DNA of 64,000 bases from JAEMQF01 sp963850525 (GCA_963850525.1 CAWKLQ010000002.1:54897-118896); one strand, 5' to 3'. Numbered from the stretch's first letter, positions 43,662-53,360 are shown. Notes: generated by a model not told the origin, from the letters alone. A program made the numbers and translations.

Positions 43662-44555
43662 ATGAAGATTGCCGTGATGGGTGCAGGCGCAGTGGGTTGC
43701 TACTACGGCGGCATGCTCGCGCGCGGCGCCAATGACGTGACCTTGATCGGGCGCGCGCTGCACGTCGAGGCGATCCAGCGCAGCGGACTCAAGCTCGAGG
43801 CGATGACCTTCCAAGCGAACGTCCCGCTTCGCGCCAGCACGCAGGCGAGCGCGGCGCGCGCTGCCAAGCTCGTGCTGGTTTGCGTCAAGTCCACCGACAC
43901 GCGCGACGCTGCCGCAGCGCTCGCCCCGCATCTGGACTCCGACGCGCTCGTGCTGAGCTTGCAAAACGGCGTCGACAACGCCGAAGTGCTGCAAGCCGCT
44001 CTCGCGCAAACGGTCGTGCCGGCGGTCGTCTACGTCGCGACGGAAATGGCCGGCCCCGGCCACGTCAAGCACCACGGCCGGGGCGAACTCGTGCTCGGCC
44101 CGGCGGCGCAGCGTGACGACGTGCTGCAAGCCTTCGCCCAGAGCAGCGTGCCGGTGCAGATCTCCGACAACGTCGCCGGAGCGCTGTGGGGCAAGCTGAT
44201 CGTCAACTGCGCGTACAACGCCTTGTCGGCGATTGCGCAAATGCCCTATGGCCCACTCGTGCAGGGGCAGGAAGTGCCCGCCGTGATGGACGACGCGGTG
44301 CAAGAGTGTCTGGCGGTGGCGCGTGCGCTCGGTGTCGTGCTGCCGCAGGGCATCGAGGCGTCGGTGCGCGCCATCGCGCACTCGATGGCGAGCCAGTCCT
44401 CATCGACCGCGCAAGACCTCGCGCGCGGCCGACGCACCGAGATCGACCACCTCAACGGCTACGTCGTGCGCATGGGCCAGCAGCACGGTGTGGCCACGCC
44501 GGTGAACCGCACCTTGCTGAGCCTGGTGAAGCTGCTCGAGCGGCGCGCCGCTTGA
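43662..44555 (+). CDS. panE: 2-dehydropantoate 2-reductase (ketopantoate reductase)
   Basis: A 297-residue NADPH-dependent reductase. The Rossmann motif MGAGAVGCYYGGMLARG is at the N-terminus, then LVCVKSTDTRDAA, SLQNGVDNAEVL and the catalytic-lysine region WGKLIVNCAYNALSAI near residue 180. The family reduces ketopantoate to pantoate in pantothenate synthesis. Many Burkholderiales carry several paralogues, so a related keto-acid substrate is possible. It is divergent from the creatininase-like gene over about 70 bp. Confidence 0.9.
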   Translation: MKIAVMGAGAVGCYYGGMLARGANDVTLIGRALHVEAIQRSGLKLEAMTFQANVPLRASTQASAARAAKLVLVCVKSTDTRDAAAALAPHLDSDALVLSLQNGVDNAEVLQAALAQTVVPAVVYVATEMAGPGHVKHHGRGELVLGPAAQRDDVLQAFAQSSVPVQISDNVAGALWGKLIVNCAYNALSAIAQMPYGPLVQGQEVPAVMDDAVQECLAVARALGVVLPQGIEASVRAIAHSMASQSSSTAQDLARGRRTEIDHLNGYVVRMGQQHGVATPVNRTLLSLVKLLERRAA

Positions 44556-44647
44556 GCGCCCATTGCGCATTCCTTCGCGCAGCCTTAATCTTGCGCTTCA
44601 AACCCGCTGGAATCGACGATCCACAACCCTCACCCAAGGAGCACGAC

Positions 44648-45127
44648 ATGAAGTTGACAGGCCGAGTCATCCTGACGCTGGTGTTCGCAGGTGGCCTCGC
44701 CGCTTGTGCGAGCAAGCCGGCGAGCACCGACACGTCTTCCGCGGCCGCCAAGCCCGCCGCTGCGCCGGCGGCCGCCAAGCCGGCCGCCGCGCCCGACCCG
44801 AGCATGCGCACCGTCAAATCGCGCGACGGCAAGTTCGACGGCGAATTGGTGGGCTATGCCGCAGTCAACAGCAAGTTCGCGAAATTGCAGATCGGCATGG
44901 AGCTCAATGAAGTGACCAAGATGATCGGCGGCGGTGACTCCCAGTACCGGCACGAAACCGGCAAACGCTGGATCCCGTTCTACTTCGGCAATGACGTGCA
45001 GCGCATCGTCGTGACCTACAACAACGAAGGGTGTCTCGCGTTCACCGGGGGCAATCAATTCGGCGCCGGCGGCAACGAGCTGATCCGCATCACCGCCGAC
45101 CCGACCCTGGCGAAGTGCAAGGAGTGA
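44648..45127 (+). CDS. Small lipoprotein with OmlA/BamE-like C-terminal domain
   Basis: A 159-residue lipoprotein: lipobox LAAC, an Ala/Pro/Lys-rich linker at about residues 30-50 and a compact domain (FAKLQIGMELNEVTKMIGGG, then RWIPFYFGNDVQRIVVTYNN and GCLAFTGGN). The pattern of a helix followed by strands recalls the SmpA/OmlA (BamE) fold, but this is not the housekeeping BamE by length or context. AAGGAG lies about nine bases before the ATG. Confidence 0.68.
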   Translation: MKLTGRVILTLVFAGGLAACASKPASTDTSSAAAKPAAAPAAAKPAAAPDPSMRTVKSRDGKFDGELVGYAAVNSKFAKLQIGMELNEVTKMIGGGDSQYRHETGKRWIPFYFGNDVQRIVVTYNNEGCLAFTGGNQFGAGGNELIRITADPTLAKCKE

Positions 45128-45170
45128 CCCCCGCGGCGGACTGCGGCGCCATAGCGGCTGAGCGTTCGAC

Positions 45171-46181
45171 ATGCCGGGCCTTGCGCTGCAGCGCTTGCTC
45201 GACGCGAGTCTGGCGTATCCGCCGGAGTACGCCAATCAACTGAGCAGCCATTTGCCGATGGCGCTCGCCGCCCTCGACGGTCTGGGGGCGGGCGAGGCGA
45301 GGCTCAGCGAGTTTTATGTCGGCTACGTGCGCCGCTTCAATACGCTGGCGCCCGCCGCGCAAGCGCCTGCGCCCGATTGGCTGGCGCTGCGCGGCCGCAT
45401 CGATGGGTACGCCGCGCATTGGGCGAGGTTTGCCGCGATGCTGGCGCGCAACGGCCGCGACACCGTATTGCGCGATGCCCTGCCGCAGTTGCTGAGCGGC
45501 GTCGGCGCAGCAGCGTTTCACGGCTTGATTCGCACCGCGCACGCGGTCGAATCCGAGCACATCGGTGAGCTCGCCGCGGCGCTGGCCTACTGGGCGGCAC
45601 GCTGGATGCCGCTCGCACCGCCGGACACGGCGCAGCCCGACATCGACAAGGTTGAAGACTGGCTCGATGCACTCGACGCCCGCATGCGCCAGGACGCTCC
45701 GGCCTGGCGCTCGCCAGCCGCCTTGATTGCCGGGCGCATGCACGACGCGACCGGCACCACCGCGTACCGTGGCGTCGCTGCGCGCCTGCGTTGCCCCGGC
45801 CGCGACCCCGGCGCGCTGCTGCACGAACTCGCGCTTTGCGCCGCGGCGCGGTATGCCGCAACGCGCAATTTCACGGTGTTGCATATGGCCACCGCGGCGC
45901 GCGCGGCGCGTGTGCTCGCGCCGTGGTTGCCGGCCGATCCCGCCGCGCTTGCGCCGCTCTGGCACGCGGTGGCGGCAGCGAGCATCGCATCGGGTGTCGC
46001 GACGGCGGCACGCTCGGATGTGCCTGCCGACCCTCACCTCGATTGGCGCCAAGTGCGCGCCAGGGGACTTGCCAGCGACGACGACCACGTCATCAAGCTC
46101 GTTCACGCGATGACCGTGCAAGACGCGTTCGCGCCGCACCCGGTGTGGTTGCGCGCAGCGGCGCGAGCGGTGGCCGGCTGA
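45171..46181 (+). CDS. Questin-oxidase-like family protein
   Basis: A 336-residue protein. Its N-terminal LDASLAYPPEYANQLSSHLP, LSEFYVGYVRRFNTL and central GAAAFHGLIRTAHAVES match the questin oxidase-like family, named after a fungal Baeyer-Villiger-type enzyme. Bacterial members have no established reaction. Histidines in AAFHGLIRTAHA and the C-terminal DDDHVIKLVHAM may be functional. It stands alone between a lipoprotein and an M20 hydrolase gene. Confidence 0.78.
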   Translation: MPGLALQRLLDASLAYPPEYANQLSSHLPMALAALDGLGAGEARLSEFYVGYVRRFNTLAPAAQAPAPDWLALRGRIDGYAAHWARFAAMLARNGRDTVLRDALPQLLSGVGAAAFHGLIRTAHAVESEHIGELAAALAYWAARWMPLAPPDTAQPDIDKVEDWLDALDARMRQDAPAWRSPAALIAGRMHDATGTTAYRGVAARLRCPGRDPGALLHELALCAAARYAATRNFTVLHMATAARAARVLAPWLPADPAALAPLWHAVAAASIASGVATAARSDVPADPHLDWRQVRARGLASDDDHVIKLVHAMTVQDAFAPHPVWLRAAARAVAG

Positions 46182-46272
46182 GGGGTTTCTGGCGCTTGCC
46201 ATGCAACGCTTTCCCTAGGCCGAAGCGCGTCCGTGCCCGCTCACAATGGCGGGCAACCAAGGAAGCCAGATC

Positions 46273-47538
46273 ATGACTCCAGTCGCCCCCAGCTCACTCG
46301 TCGCCGCGATCGACGCCGCAGCAAAATCCGTCGAAGCCCAGGTCATCGCCTGGCGGCGCGACATTCACGAGCACCCGGAGCTGGGCAATCGTGAATTTCG
46401 TACCGGCAAGCTCGTCGCCGAGCACCTGCGCAGCCTGGGGCTTGACGAAGTGCGCACCGGCGTCGCGCACACCGGCGTCGTGGGGCTGCTCAAGGGCGCG
46501 CTGCCCGGGCCCGTGGTGGCGCTGCGTGCCGACATGGACGCGCTGCCGGTGGCCGAAGAAGTGGACCTGCCGTTTGCGTCCAAGGTGCGCGCGATGTGGA
46601 ACGGCGAAGACGTCGGCGTCATGCACGCCTGCGGCCACGACACGCACACGGCGATCCTGATGGGCGTGGCCACTGTGCTCGCTGCGCAGCGCGCCAAGTT
46701 GCGCGGTTCCGTCAAGTTCCTCTTTCAGCCCGCCGAAGAAATGCCGCCCGAAGGCGAGGAGGGCGGGGCGAAGCTGATGGTCGAGCAGGGCGCGATGGAG
46801 AACCCACGACCGCACGCGGTGTTCGGCCTGCATGTGACGTCGATGCTGCAAGTGAACACGATAGGTTACCGGCCCGGGCCGACGCTGGCGAGTGCCGACA
46901 GCCTGAGGATCACCGTGGACGGGCGCCAGACGCACGGCGCCATGCCTTGGCGCGGTGTCGACCCGATCGTCACCGCAGCGCAAGTCGTGCTCGGCCTGCA
47001 GACCGTCGTGAGCCGCCAGATCGACCTCACGCACGAGCCCGCGGTCGTGACGATAGGCAGCATCAAAGGCGGCGTGCGCGAGAACATCATTCCCGATTCG
47101 GTGGAGATGAAGGGCACGATCCGCACCTTCGACGAAGCCATGCGCGACGACATTCACGAGCGCGTCACGACCCTCGCCGAGGCCATCAGCCGCGGCTCGC
47201 GCGCCGGCTGCAAGGTGTGCATCACGAAGCGCTACCCGGTGACGGTGAACGACCCCGCGCTCACCGCGGCGATGCTGCCCACGCTGCAGCGCGTCGCCGG
47301 CGCCGAGCAGGTGCTGCTCGCGCCCAAGGTCATGGGCTCGGAAGATTTTTCATTCTTCCAGCGCGTTTCGCCGGGCTTGTTCATCTTTCTCGGCGGCGTT
47401 CCTCTGGGTACGGACCCGCGCAGCGCCGCGCCGAACCACTCGCCGCGCTTCTTTGTCGACGAAGCCTGCCTGCTGCTCGGCGTGCGCGCGTTGGCGAACC
47501 TGGCGTGTGACTATCTGGAGAGTGGCGCGGGCAGGTAG
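46273..47538 (+). CDS. M20-family amidohydrolase/carboxypeptidase
   Basis: A 421-residue metallo-amidohydrolase. Metal-site motifs are WRRDIHEHPELGNREF near residue 30, ALRADMDALPV near 85, MHACGHDTHTAILMG near 117 and FLFQPAEEMPPEGEEGGA near 155. VMGSEDFSFF near 360 completes the site. The family removes N-acyl groups (aminobenzoyl-glutamate, hippurate or N-acyl amino acids). The ATG at 46273 gives the family start. It converges on dcyD with a short GC hairpin at 47540-47557 between. Confidence 0.92.
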   Translation: MTPVAPSSLVAAIDAAAKSVEAQVIAWRRDIHEHPELGNREFRTGKLVAEHLRSLGLDEVRTGVAHTGVVGLLKGALPGPVVALRADMDALPVAEEVDLPFASKVRAMWNGEDVGVMHACGHDTHTAILMGVATVLAAQRAKLRGSVKFLFQPAEEMPPEGEEGGAKLMVEQGAMENPRPHAVFGLHVTSMLQVNTIGYRPGPTLASADSLRITVDGRQTHGAMPWRGVDPIVTAAQVVLGLQTVVSRQIDLTHEPAVVTIGSIKGGVRENIIPDSVEMKGTIRTFDEAMRDDIHERVTTLAEAISRGSRAGCKVCITKRYPVTVNDPALTAAMLPTLQRVAGAEQVLLAPKVMGSEDFSFFQRVSPGLFIFLGGVPLGTDPRSAAPNHSPRFFVDEACLLLGVRALANLACDYLESGAGR

Positions 47539-47539
47539 G

Positions 47540-47557
47540 CCGGACCCGTGCGTCCGG
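47540..47557. terminator. Short GC hairpin between convergent genes
   Basis: CCGGAC pairs with GTCCGG around a 6-nt loop in the 35-bp gap between the convergent M20 and dcyD stops. There is no T tract, so a terminator role is only plausible. Confidence 0.35.
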
Positions 47558-47573
47558 GGCCCGGGGCGGTGCC

Positions 47574-48599
47574 TCAGGAATCGCCGAGCAGCACCGCCTC
47601 ATACGCATGCACCGCCGGCAGCCCGCCGGTGTGCATGAACAGCACTTTTTGATCGGCCTTCAGTGCGCTGGCGCGCGCCATGCCAATGAGGCCCGCCATC
47701 ACCTTGCCCGTGTACACGGGGTCCAACAGAATCGCCTCGGTGCGCGCGAGCATCTGCACGGCTTCCACCATGCCGGCGTTGGGCAGCGAATACTTGGGCT
47801 GCCAGAAGCCGCCCACGCTCACGACGGTTTCGCGCCGCACTTTCATGTTCAGGCCGAGCAAATCGGCGACGGCCTGCGCTTCCTGGTGCACGAGCGGTTC
47901 CTGGTCCGCCGGGTCGCGGCTCACGCCAATGCCGGTGATGGGAACGTCGATGTGATTCCCCAGAAACCCGGCGAGCAGGCCGCCGTGCGTGCCTGAGCTT
48001 CCCGAGCCGACGATCACGCAGTCAAAGCGCAGGCCCTGCTCGAACCACTGCTGCTGCATTTCCTGCGCGCACGCCACGTAGCCCAGGCCGCCGATCGCGT
48101 TCGAGCCGCCGCCGGGAATGATGTAGCCCTTGCGGCCTTCGCGCGCGAGGGCGTCGGCAACCTTTTGCATCTCCGCGCCCATCGCCGTTCCGGCGGGGAC
48201 GACGGTGATCGCTTCCACGCCCATCAGGCGGAACATGAAGTGGTTGCCCGTGCCGCGCGGGTTGTAGCTGTTGGGAATGCGCTCTTCAATCACGAAGCGG
48301 CACTTCAGCCCTTCTTTTACGGCGGCGGCAAGCGTGATGCGGCAATGGTTGGATTGCGGCGCGCCGCAGGTGATGAGCGTGTCGGCGCCTTGCGCGAGCG
48401 CTTCGGCGACGAGGAACTCGAGCTTGCGCGTCTTGTTGCCGCCGGGGAACAGGCCCAGCAGGTCGTCGCGCTTGACCCACACTTCGGGTCCGCGCCCGCC
48501 GGGGCAACTCGCGGCCAGCGCCGCTGAAAAGTGCGGCAGCGGTTCGATGGGCGTGGCGCCTTGCGTGTAGCGGCGGCGGGCGAAGCGGGAGAGGTCCAT
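47574..48599 (-). CDS. dcyD: D-cysteine desulfhydrase / ACC-deaminase-family PLP enzyme
   Basis: A 341-residue PLP-dependent enzyme. The PLP lysine lies in LFPGGNKTRKLEFL near residue 57. CGAPQSNHCR near 85, GSGSSGTHGGLLAGFLGN near 200 and the C-terminal MHTGGLPAVHAYE are family hallmarks. It should split D-cysteine to pyruvate, sulfide and ammonia; ACC deaminase is the closest alternative. It is transcribed towards the M20 gene. Confidence 0.87.
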   Translation of the reverse strand: MDLSRFARRRYTQGATPIEPLPHFSAALAASCPGGRGPEVWVKRDDLLGLFPGGNKTRKLEFLVAEALAQGADTLITCGAPQSNHCRITLAAAVKEGLKCRFVIEERIPNSYNPRGTGNHFMFRLMGVEAITVVPAGTAMGAEMQKVADALAREGRKGYIIPGGGSNAIGGLGYVACAQEMQQQWFEQGLRFDCVIVGSGSSGTHGGLLAGFLGNHIDVPITGIGVSRDPADQEPLVHQEAQAVADLLGLNMKVRRETVVSVGGFWQPKYSLPNAGMVEAVQMLARTEAILLDPVYTGKVMAGLIGMARASALKADQKVLFMHTGGLPAVHAYEAVLLGDS

Positions 48600-48723
48600 G
48601 TCGTGTTCCGTTGAGCGGCAAGGGGTTGGAAGAGGGCGAGGCCAGTGTGACGCCCGGCACGCATTGTCATTCAGCGCGTCGCTTGGCGCTTCCCGGGGTG
48701 TGCGCCCTACACTGGCGGCGATC

Positions 48724-49695
48724 ATGCGATTCGTCAGAATTGTCGCGGCGCTTGCGATTACGGCACCCGGTGCGGCTACCGCTCAGGGCGCGGTGGTCGT
48801 CACCGGCGAGGTGCGCGCCGAGCTCGTCGCCTACGCGCCGCGCGGCCTGATCCCGGGCGAACCGGCGTGGCTCGGGCTGGCCCTGACGCACCAGCCGCAT
48901 TGGCACAGTTACTGGAAGAACCCCGGCGACTCGGGCATGGCGACCACACTCACGTGGACGCTTCCCCAAGGCGTGAGCGCAGGCGCGATCGAATGGCCGA
49001 CACCGCAGCGCCTGCCGGTGGGCCCGCTCGTCAACTACGGCTTCGAGGGCGCCGTGCTGCTGCCCGTGGCGCTGACGCTTCCCGCAGACCTTGGCCCCGG
49101 CGCGCTTGACGTGAAGTTGCACGCGCAGTGGCTGGTGTGCAAGGACGTGTGCATTCCGCAGTCCGGCGACTTTGCGCTGCGCGTGGCGCTTGCGCCCTCC
49201 ATTCAGCACGCAGCTGCCTTTGTGCGGGCGCGCGCAGCGCTGCCGCAGCCCGTGGTCGGCGCGAGCGTGCGCGCACGCGTCGAGGGGTCGGACTTGAGCG
49301 TCGCCATCTCCGGCTTGCCGCAGCCCTGGCGCGGCAAGGCGACGCAGTTCTTCGCCGAAGACGGCGGTGTCATCGAGCACGCCGCGCCCGTTTCCCAGCA
49401 GTGGCAGGGCGAAGTCCTGACACTGCGGGTACCGCTTTCCGCGCAGCGCAGCGAAAGCCCGCAGACGATGCGCGCGGTGCTCGTCGCCGCGGGTCAGCCC
49501 GCCGGGGCTGCGCTGAGTTTTGCGGTTGAGGGCGGCTGGCCGGCGCCTGGCGGCGCGCCGGCGCAAGTGCAAACCTCGGAGGGGGCGACGACGTCGCACG
49601 GTGCCAGCTGGCCAGGGCTCGCCGCGGTGGCGGCTGGGCTCGCGCTCGGCGGATACTGGGCGCTGCGGCGCCGGCGCCGGGAGCTGCGCCGCTGA
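48724..49695 (+). CDS. Stand-alone DsbD alpha-domain-like protein with C-terminal anchor
   Basis: A 323-residue exported protein. After a signal peptide (AALAITAPGAATAQ) comes a DsbD N-terminal-domain-like region: HWHSYWKNPGDSGMATTLTW near residue 60 and AQWLVCKDVCIPQSG near 138, containing the redox cysteine pair. One membrane segment near the C-terminus (WPGLAAVAAGLALGGYWALR) ends in an arginine-rich tail. The DsbD membrane and gamma domains are missing, so it needs another electron donor or is a related protein. A peroxiredoxin-like gene follows. Confidence 0.8.
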   Translation: MRFVRIVAALAITAPGAATAQGAVVVTGEVRAELVAYAPRGLIPGEPAWLGLALTHQPHWHSYWKNPGDSGMATTLTWTLPQGVSAGAIEWPTPQRLPVGPLVNYGFEGAVLLPVALTLPADLGPGALDVKLHAQWLVCKDVCIPQSGDFALRVALAPSIQHAAAFVRARAALPQPVVGASVRARVEGSDLSVAISGLPQPWRGKATQFFAEDGGVIEHAAPVSQQWQGEVLTLRVPLSAQRSESPQTMRAVLVAAGQPAGAALSFAVEGGWPAPGGAPAQVQTSEGATTSHGASWPGLAAVAAGLALGGYWALRRRRRELRR

Positions 49696-49798
49696 TGAAG
49701 AAGCGCTTGCCCAACCCCGCGCCGAACGGGTACCCTTGGCGCGTCCCGCAAGGACGACAGCGCATTGCGCAATGGCCTCAACGTTGAAGGAGCTCGAC

Positions 49799-50416
49799 AT
49801 GAACGCTTGGCTGAAACTTACTTTCCTCGGCGTCGCCTTGCTCGCCGCCGGCAGCGCTGCGGCGCAGGCCTCGATCGGCCAGCCCGCGCCGGCGTTCGCC
49901 CTGACCGATACGCAAGGCCGCGCCGTGAAACTTGGCGACTTCAAGGGCAAGCTGGTCGTGCTGGAGTGGGTCAACCCGGGCTGCCCGTATGTGCAGAAGC
50001 ACTACAACAGCGGCAACCTGCCGGCCACGCAAAAGGCCGCACGCGCCAAAGACGTCGTCTGGCTCTCGATCAACTCCACTGCCACCGACCACCATGACTA
50101 CCGCAAGCCCGACGACTTGTCCGCCTGGCTCAAGTCGAAGGATTCAGCGATGACGGCAACGCTGATGGACGTGGACGGCAAGGTCGGCCGCGCCTACGGT
50201 GCGCGCACCACGCCGCACATGTACGTGATCGATGCGCAAGGCAAGCTCGTCTACGCGGGCGCGATCGACAGCATTCCGAGCGCGAACACCGCCGACATCA
50301 AAACTGCGACGAACTACGTGAACCAGGCGCTCGGCGAGGCACTCGCCGGCAAAGCCGTGAGCAAGCCGACGTCGCAGGCCTACGGCTGTTCGATCAAGTA
50401 TGCGAATGCGGGTTGA
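49799..50416 (+). CDS. Exported peroxiredoxin/AhpC-TSA-like thioredoxin-fold protein
   Basis: A 205-residue protein with a signal peptide (LGVALLAAGSAAAQ) and a thioredoxin-fold domain: PAPAFALTDTQGRAVKLGDF, VVLEWVNPGCPYVQKHYNSG with a single Cys before Pro, GARTTPHMYVIDAQGKLVYA and a C-terminal YGCSIKYA. The active CxxC is reduced to one Cys, as in peroxiredoxin-like family 1. It likely acts in the periplasm on peroxides or thiols, perhaps with the DsbD-alpha-like protein upstream. AAGGAG precedes the ATG. Confidence 0.85.
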   Translation: MNAWLKLTFLGVALLAAGSAAAQASIGQPAPAFALTDTQGRAVKLGDFKGKLVVLEWVNPGCPYVQKHYNSGNLPATQKAARAKDVVWLSINSTATDHHDYRKPDDLSAWLKSKDSAMTATLMDVDGKVGRAYGARTTPHMYVIDAQGKLVYAGAIDSIPSANTADIKTATNYVNQALGEALAGKAVSKPTSQAYGCSIKYANAG

Positions 50417-50443
50417 ATCGGCCGAGCGCAACAAGCATCATCG

Positions 50444-51847
50444 ATGAACCGCGAACAAAACGAACTCATCACGCGCATCGGCCCGGGAACGCCTTGCGGC
50501 GCGCTGCAGCGCCAGTATTGGCAACCCGCCGCACTCGTCGATGAATTCGACGAACGCCTCGTGCCGGCGATGGCGCATCGCCCCGTCAAGGCGGTGCGCC
50601 TGCTCGGCCAAGACTTCGTGCTGTTTCGCGACGGCGCAGGCCGCTGGGGAATGCTGGACCGCGACTGCCCGCACCGCGGCGCCGACCTGGCGTTCGCGCG
50701 CCACGAGCCCGAGGGAATTCGCTGCCCGTTCCACGGCTGGAAGTTTGCGGTCGACGGGCAGTGCCTGGAAACCCCCGCCGAAGGCGCCGGCTCGACGCTT
50801 TGCCAGCGCGTGCGCCAGCGCAGCTACCCCGTGATGGAGCAATCGGGCGTTCTCTTCGCGTGGCTCGGTGAGTCCGGCAGCGCGCCACCGGCCTTGCCGA
50901 ATTTCGATTGTTTCGCCGCGCCCTCGAGCCACAGCTTCGCGTTCAAGGGATTGTGGAACTGCAATTGGCTGCAGGCCTTCGAGGTGGGAATCGACCCGGC
51001 GCACCCGTCGTTCCTGCACCGCTACCTGCAAGACGAATCGCTCGACGCTGCGTATGGCCGCCAGTTCCGCGCCGCCAGTGTGGGCGACGTGGCAGGCGAG
51101 CGCTGGCCGATGACGCGCGTGATGCGCGAGTTTTGCTCGCCCGAGATCCGCCACGAGCAAGTTGCCGAGGGCTTGACGCGGCTGACGACGCTGCGCGTCA
51201 TGTCGGACGCGCTGACGCATGTGCGCATCACGCACGCGGCGTTCCCCGCGACCTTCGTGATCCCGCTGTCGGAGAGCATCACGATCACCCAACTCCACGT
51301 TCCCGTGGACGACACGCACACCTACTGGTATTCGTTCTTCACGAGTTTCGACGCGCCGCTGGACAAGGCCGAGATGCGCCGTCAACGCCTGCAAGGCGTG
51401 AGCCTGCCCGACTACCTGCCGCTGAATGGCGCGCACAACCAGTGGGGTTTCGACCCCGAAGAACAGCGCACGCGCACCTTCCTCGGCATGGGCGAGAACG
51501 ACATCAACCTGCACGACCAATGGGCGGTGGAAAGCATGGGCGCGATCGCGGACCGCACGCGCGAGCACTTGGGCACGAGCGACAAGGTCATCATGAGCAA
51601 CCGCCGCATGCTGCTGCAGGCGATCGAGACGGTGCGCGCAGGCGGGCGCCCGCCGATGGCGCTGACGCGCGACGCTGCGGCGCAACTCATTGGACCCGAC
51701 ACGATCGATTGCATCGCGCCGGCGCAAGATTGGCAGGCGTATTGGGTCACTGCCGCGGCGGCCAAGCGCGCCGGCGCACCCTGGTTGCGCGGCGCAGCGC
51801 CCACGCCCACGCCGGCGCCGGCGCCGCGCTCCGAGGCCGACGCGTGA
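50444..51847 (+). CDS. Rieske non-heme iron oxygenase, large (alpha) subunit
   Basis: A 467-residue oxygenase of the phthalate-dioxygenase-like class. The Rieske 2Fe-2S ligands are C75-x-H77 (DCPHRGADL) and C94-x2-H97 (RCPFHGWKF). The catalytic mononuclear iron site is in QAFEVGIDPAHPSFLHRYLQ near residue 190. Such enzymes dihydroxylate or dealkylate aromatic and N-alkyl compounds and need a reductase; none is adjacent, but a flavin reductase lies 8 kb downstream. The stop overlaps the start of the glutamine-synthetase-like gene (GTGA), so the two are coupled. Confidence 0.9.
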   Translation: MNREQNELITRIGPGTPCGALQRQYWQPAALVDEFDERLVPAMAHRPVKAVRLLGQDFVLFRDGAGRWGMLDRDCPHRGADLAFARHEPEGIRCPFHGWKFAVDGQCLETPAEGAGSTLCQRVRQRSYPVMEQSGVLFAWLGESGSAPPALPNFDCFAAPSSHSFAFKGLWNCNWLQAFEVGIDPAHPSFLHRYLQDESLDAAYGRQFRAASVGDVAGERWPMTRVMREFCSPEIRHEQVAEGLTRLTTLRVMSDALTHVRITHAAFPATFVIPLSESITITQLHVPVDDTHTYWYSFFTSFDAPLDKAEMRRQRLQGVSLPDYLPLNGAHNQWGFDPEEQRTRTFLGMGENDINLHDQWAVESMGAIADRTREHLGTSDKVIMSNRRMLLQAIETVRAGGRPPMALTRDAAAQLIGPDTIDCIAPAQDWQAYWVTAAAAKRAGAPWLRGAAPTPTPAPAPRSEADA

Positions 51848-53313
51848 CGCACTTCGCGCGCGCCTGCGGCGTGCACGACGCGCCGCGCGCCGCGGCGTGC
51901 GAAACGGCGGTGCGCAAACTGCGCGAGTCAGGCGTGCAGCAGGTGCGCATCGGCTGGTGCGACATGCACGGCGTGCTGCGCGGCAAGACGCTCATGCCGG
52001 CGGCTGCGGCACACGCCCTGATGGACGGCGTGGGCATGGTCAGCACGATCCTGCTCAAGGACACTTCCGACCGCACGGCGTACAAGGTGTTCGAGCCCGG
52101 CGCGCTGGATGAGCTTCCCGGCTTTGGCCAGGCGAACAACCTGATGCTCTTGCCCGACCCGGCGAGCCTCGTCATCTTGCCGTGGGCGAACGGCACGGCG
52201 TGGATGCGCGGCGACGCGTGGTTTGGCGACGCGACGCCGGTGAGCGTCGACCCACGTCGCGCCTTGCAGGGCGCGCTGGCCAGCCTCGCTGAAGCGGGTT
52301 ACGGCCTGCGTTGCGGCCTCGAGGTCGAGTTCCACGTCTACCGCATCGAGCGCGAAGCGAACGACCCGCAGCGCGCCGATTGGCCGGGCGAGCCACCCGA
52401 GGTGAGCCTGCTGCACCCGGGCTACAACCTGCTCACCGAAAGCCACGCCGACATGGCCGAGCCGGCGCTGCGCATCGTGCAGAACACCGCCTTGGGCCTG
52501 GGCTTGCCGCTGCGCTCGCTCGAAATCGAACTTGGCCCGAGCCAGGTGGAGGCGGTGTTCGACCCGACCGACGCGCTCACTGCAGCGGACCAGATGGTGC
52601 TGTTCAGGAACGGCGTGCGCCAGGCGCTGCGCCGCGCCGGTTACTACGCATCGTTCGTCTGTCGCCCGCCGTTTCGCAACGTCATGGCCAACGGCTGGCA
52701 TTTGCACCAGTCGTTGGTGACGCTCGCCGACGCGAGCAATGCGTTCATGCGCGACGCATCCGCGCCAGGCACGACGCAGGTCGACGCGTTGCACACTTTG
52801 TCGGCAACGGGTTCGCATTGGCTCGCGGGGCTTCTTGCGCACGCGCGCGGCGCGGCAATCTTCGGCACGCCCACGATCAACGGTTTTGGCCGCTTCCAAC
52901 CCCACGCGATGGCGCCGCAGTCGGTGCTCTGGGGGCGCGACAACCGCGGCGCGATGCTGCGCGTCCTGGGTGGCAGCGGCGACGCCGGGACGCGAATCGA
53001 AAACCGCGTCGGCGAGCCCATGGCGAATCCCTACCTCTACATCGCCTCGCAAGTTCACTGTGGCCTGAGCGGTTTGCGCCAGCAGCTGAACCCCGGCCCG
53101 GCCAGCGAAACGCCGTATGCGCAGGGCACGCGCCTGCCCACGAGCCTGGGCGAGGCACTCGACGCGATGGCCGGCGACGCCGTGCTGCGCCAGGCCTTCG
53201 GTGCGCCCCTGACGGGTTTGTATGTGCGAGTCAAACGCAGCGAGCTCGAGCGCTTTGACGCCGCAGAAAACAAGGACGAGTGGCAACGCCGCGAATACTT
53301 CAGCCGCTTTTGA
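51844..53313 (+). CDS. Glutamine-synthetase-like gamma-glutamyl ligase
   Basis: A 489-residue protein of the glutamine synthetase fold: GLEVEFHVYRIERE near residue 160, ANGWHLHQSLVTL near 280 and DAGTRIENRVGEPMANPYLY near 382. The N-terminal VRIGWCDMHGVLRGKTL resembles the first domain of GS-like ligases rather than GlnA. Pairing with a Rieske oxygenase recalls gamma-glutamylanilide synthase with aniline dioxygenase, so ATP-dependent gamma-glutamylation of an amine substrate is inferred. GTG start at 51844. Confidence 0.82.
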   Translation: MTHFARACGVHDAPRAAACETAVRKLRESGVQQVRIGWCDMHGVLRGKTLMPAAAAHALMDGVGMVSTILLKDTSDRTAYKVFEPGALDELPGFGQANNLMLLPDPASLVILPWANGTAWMRGDAWFGDATPVSVDPRRALQGALASLAEAGYGLRCGLEVEFHVYRIEREANDPQRADWPGEPPEVSLLHPGYNLLTESHADMAEPALRIVQNTALGLGLPLRSLEIELGPSQVEAVFDPTDALTAADQMVLFRNGVRQALRRAGYYASFVCRPPFRNVMANGWHLHQSLVTLADASNAFMRDASAPGTTQVDALHTLSATGSHWLAGLLAHARGAAIFGTPTINGFGRFQPHAMAPQSVLWGRDNRGAMLRVLGGSGDAGTRIENRVGEPMANPYLYIASQVHCGLSGLRQQLNPGPASETPYAQGTRLPTSLGEALDAMAGDAVLRQAFGAPLTGLYVRVKRSELERFDAAENKDEWQRREYFSRF

Positions 53314-53360
53314 CGCACTGCCCGAGCGACAATCGCGCTCGCCCTGGCGAACAAAGCAAC

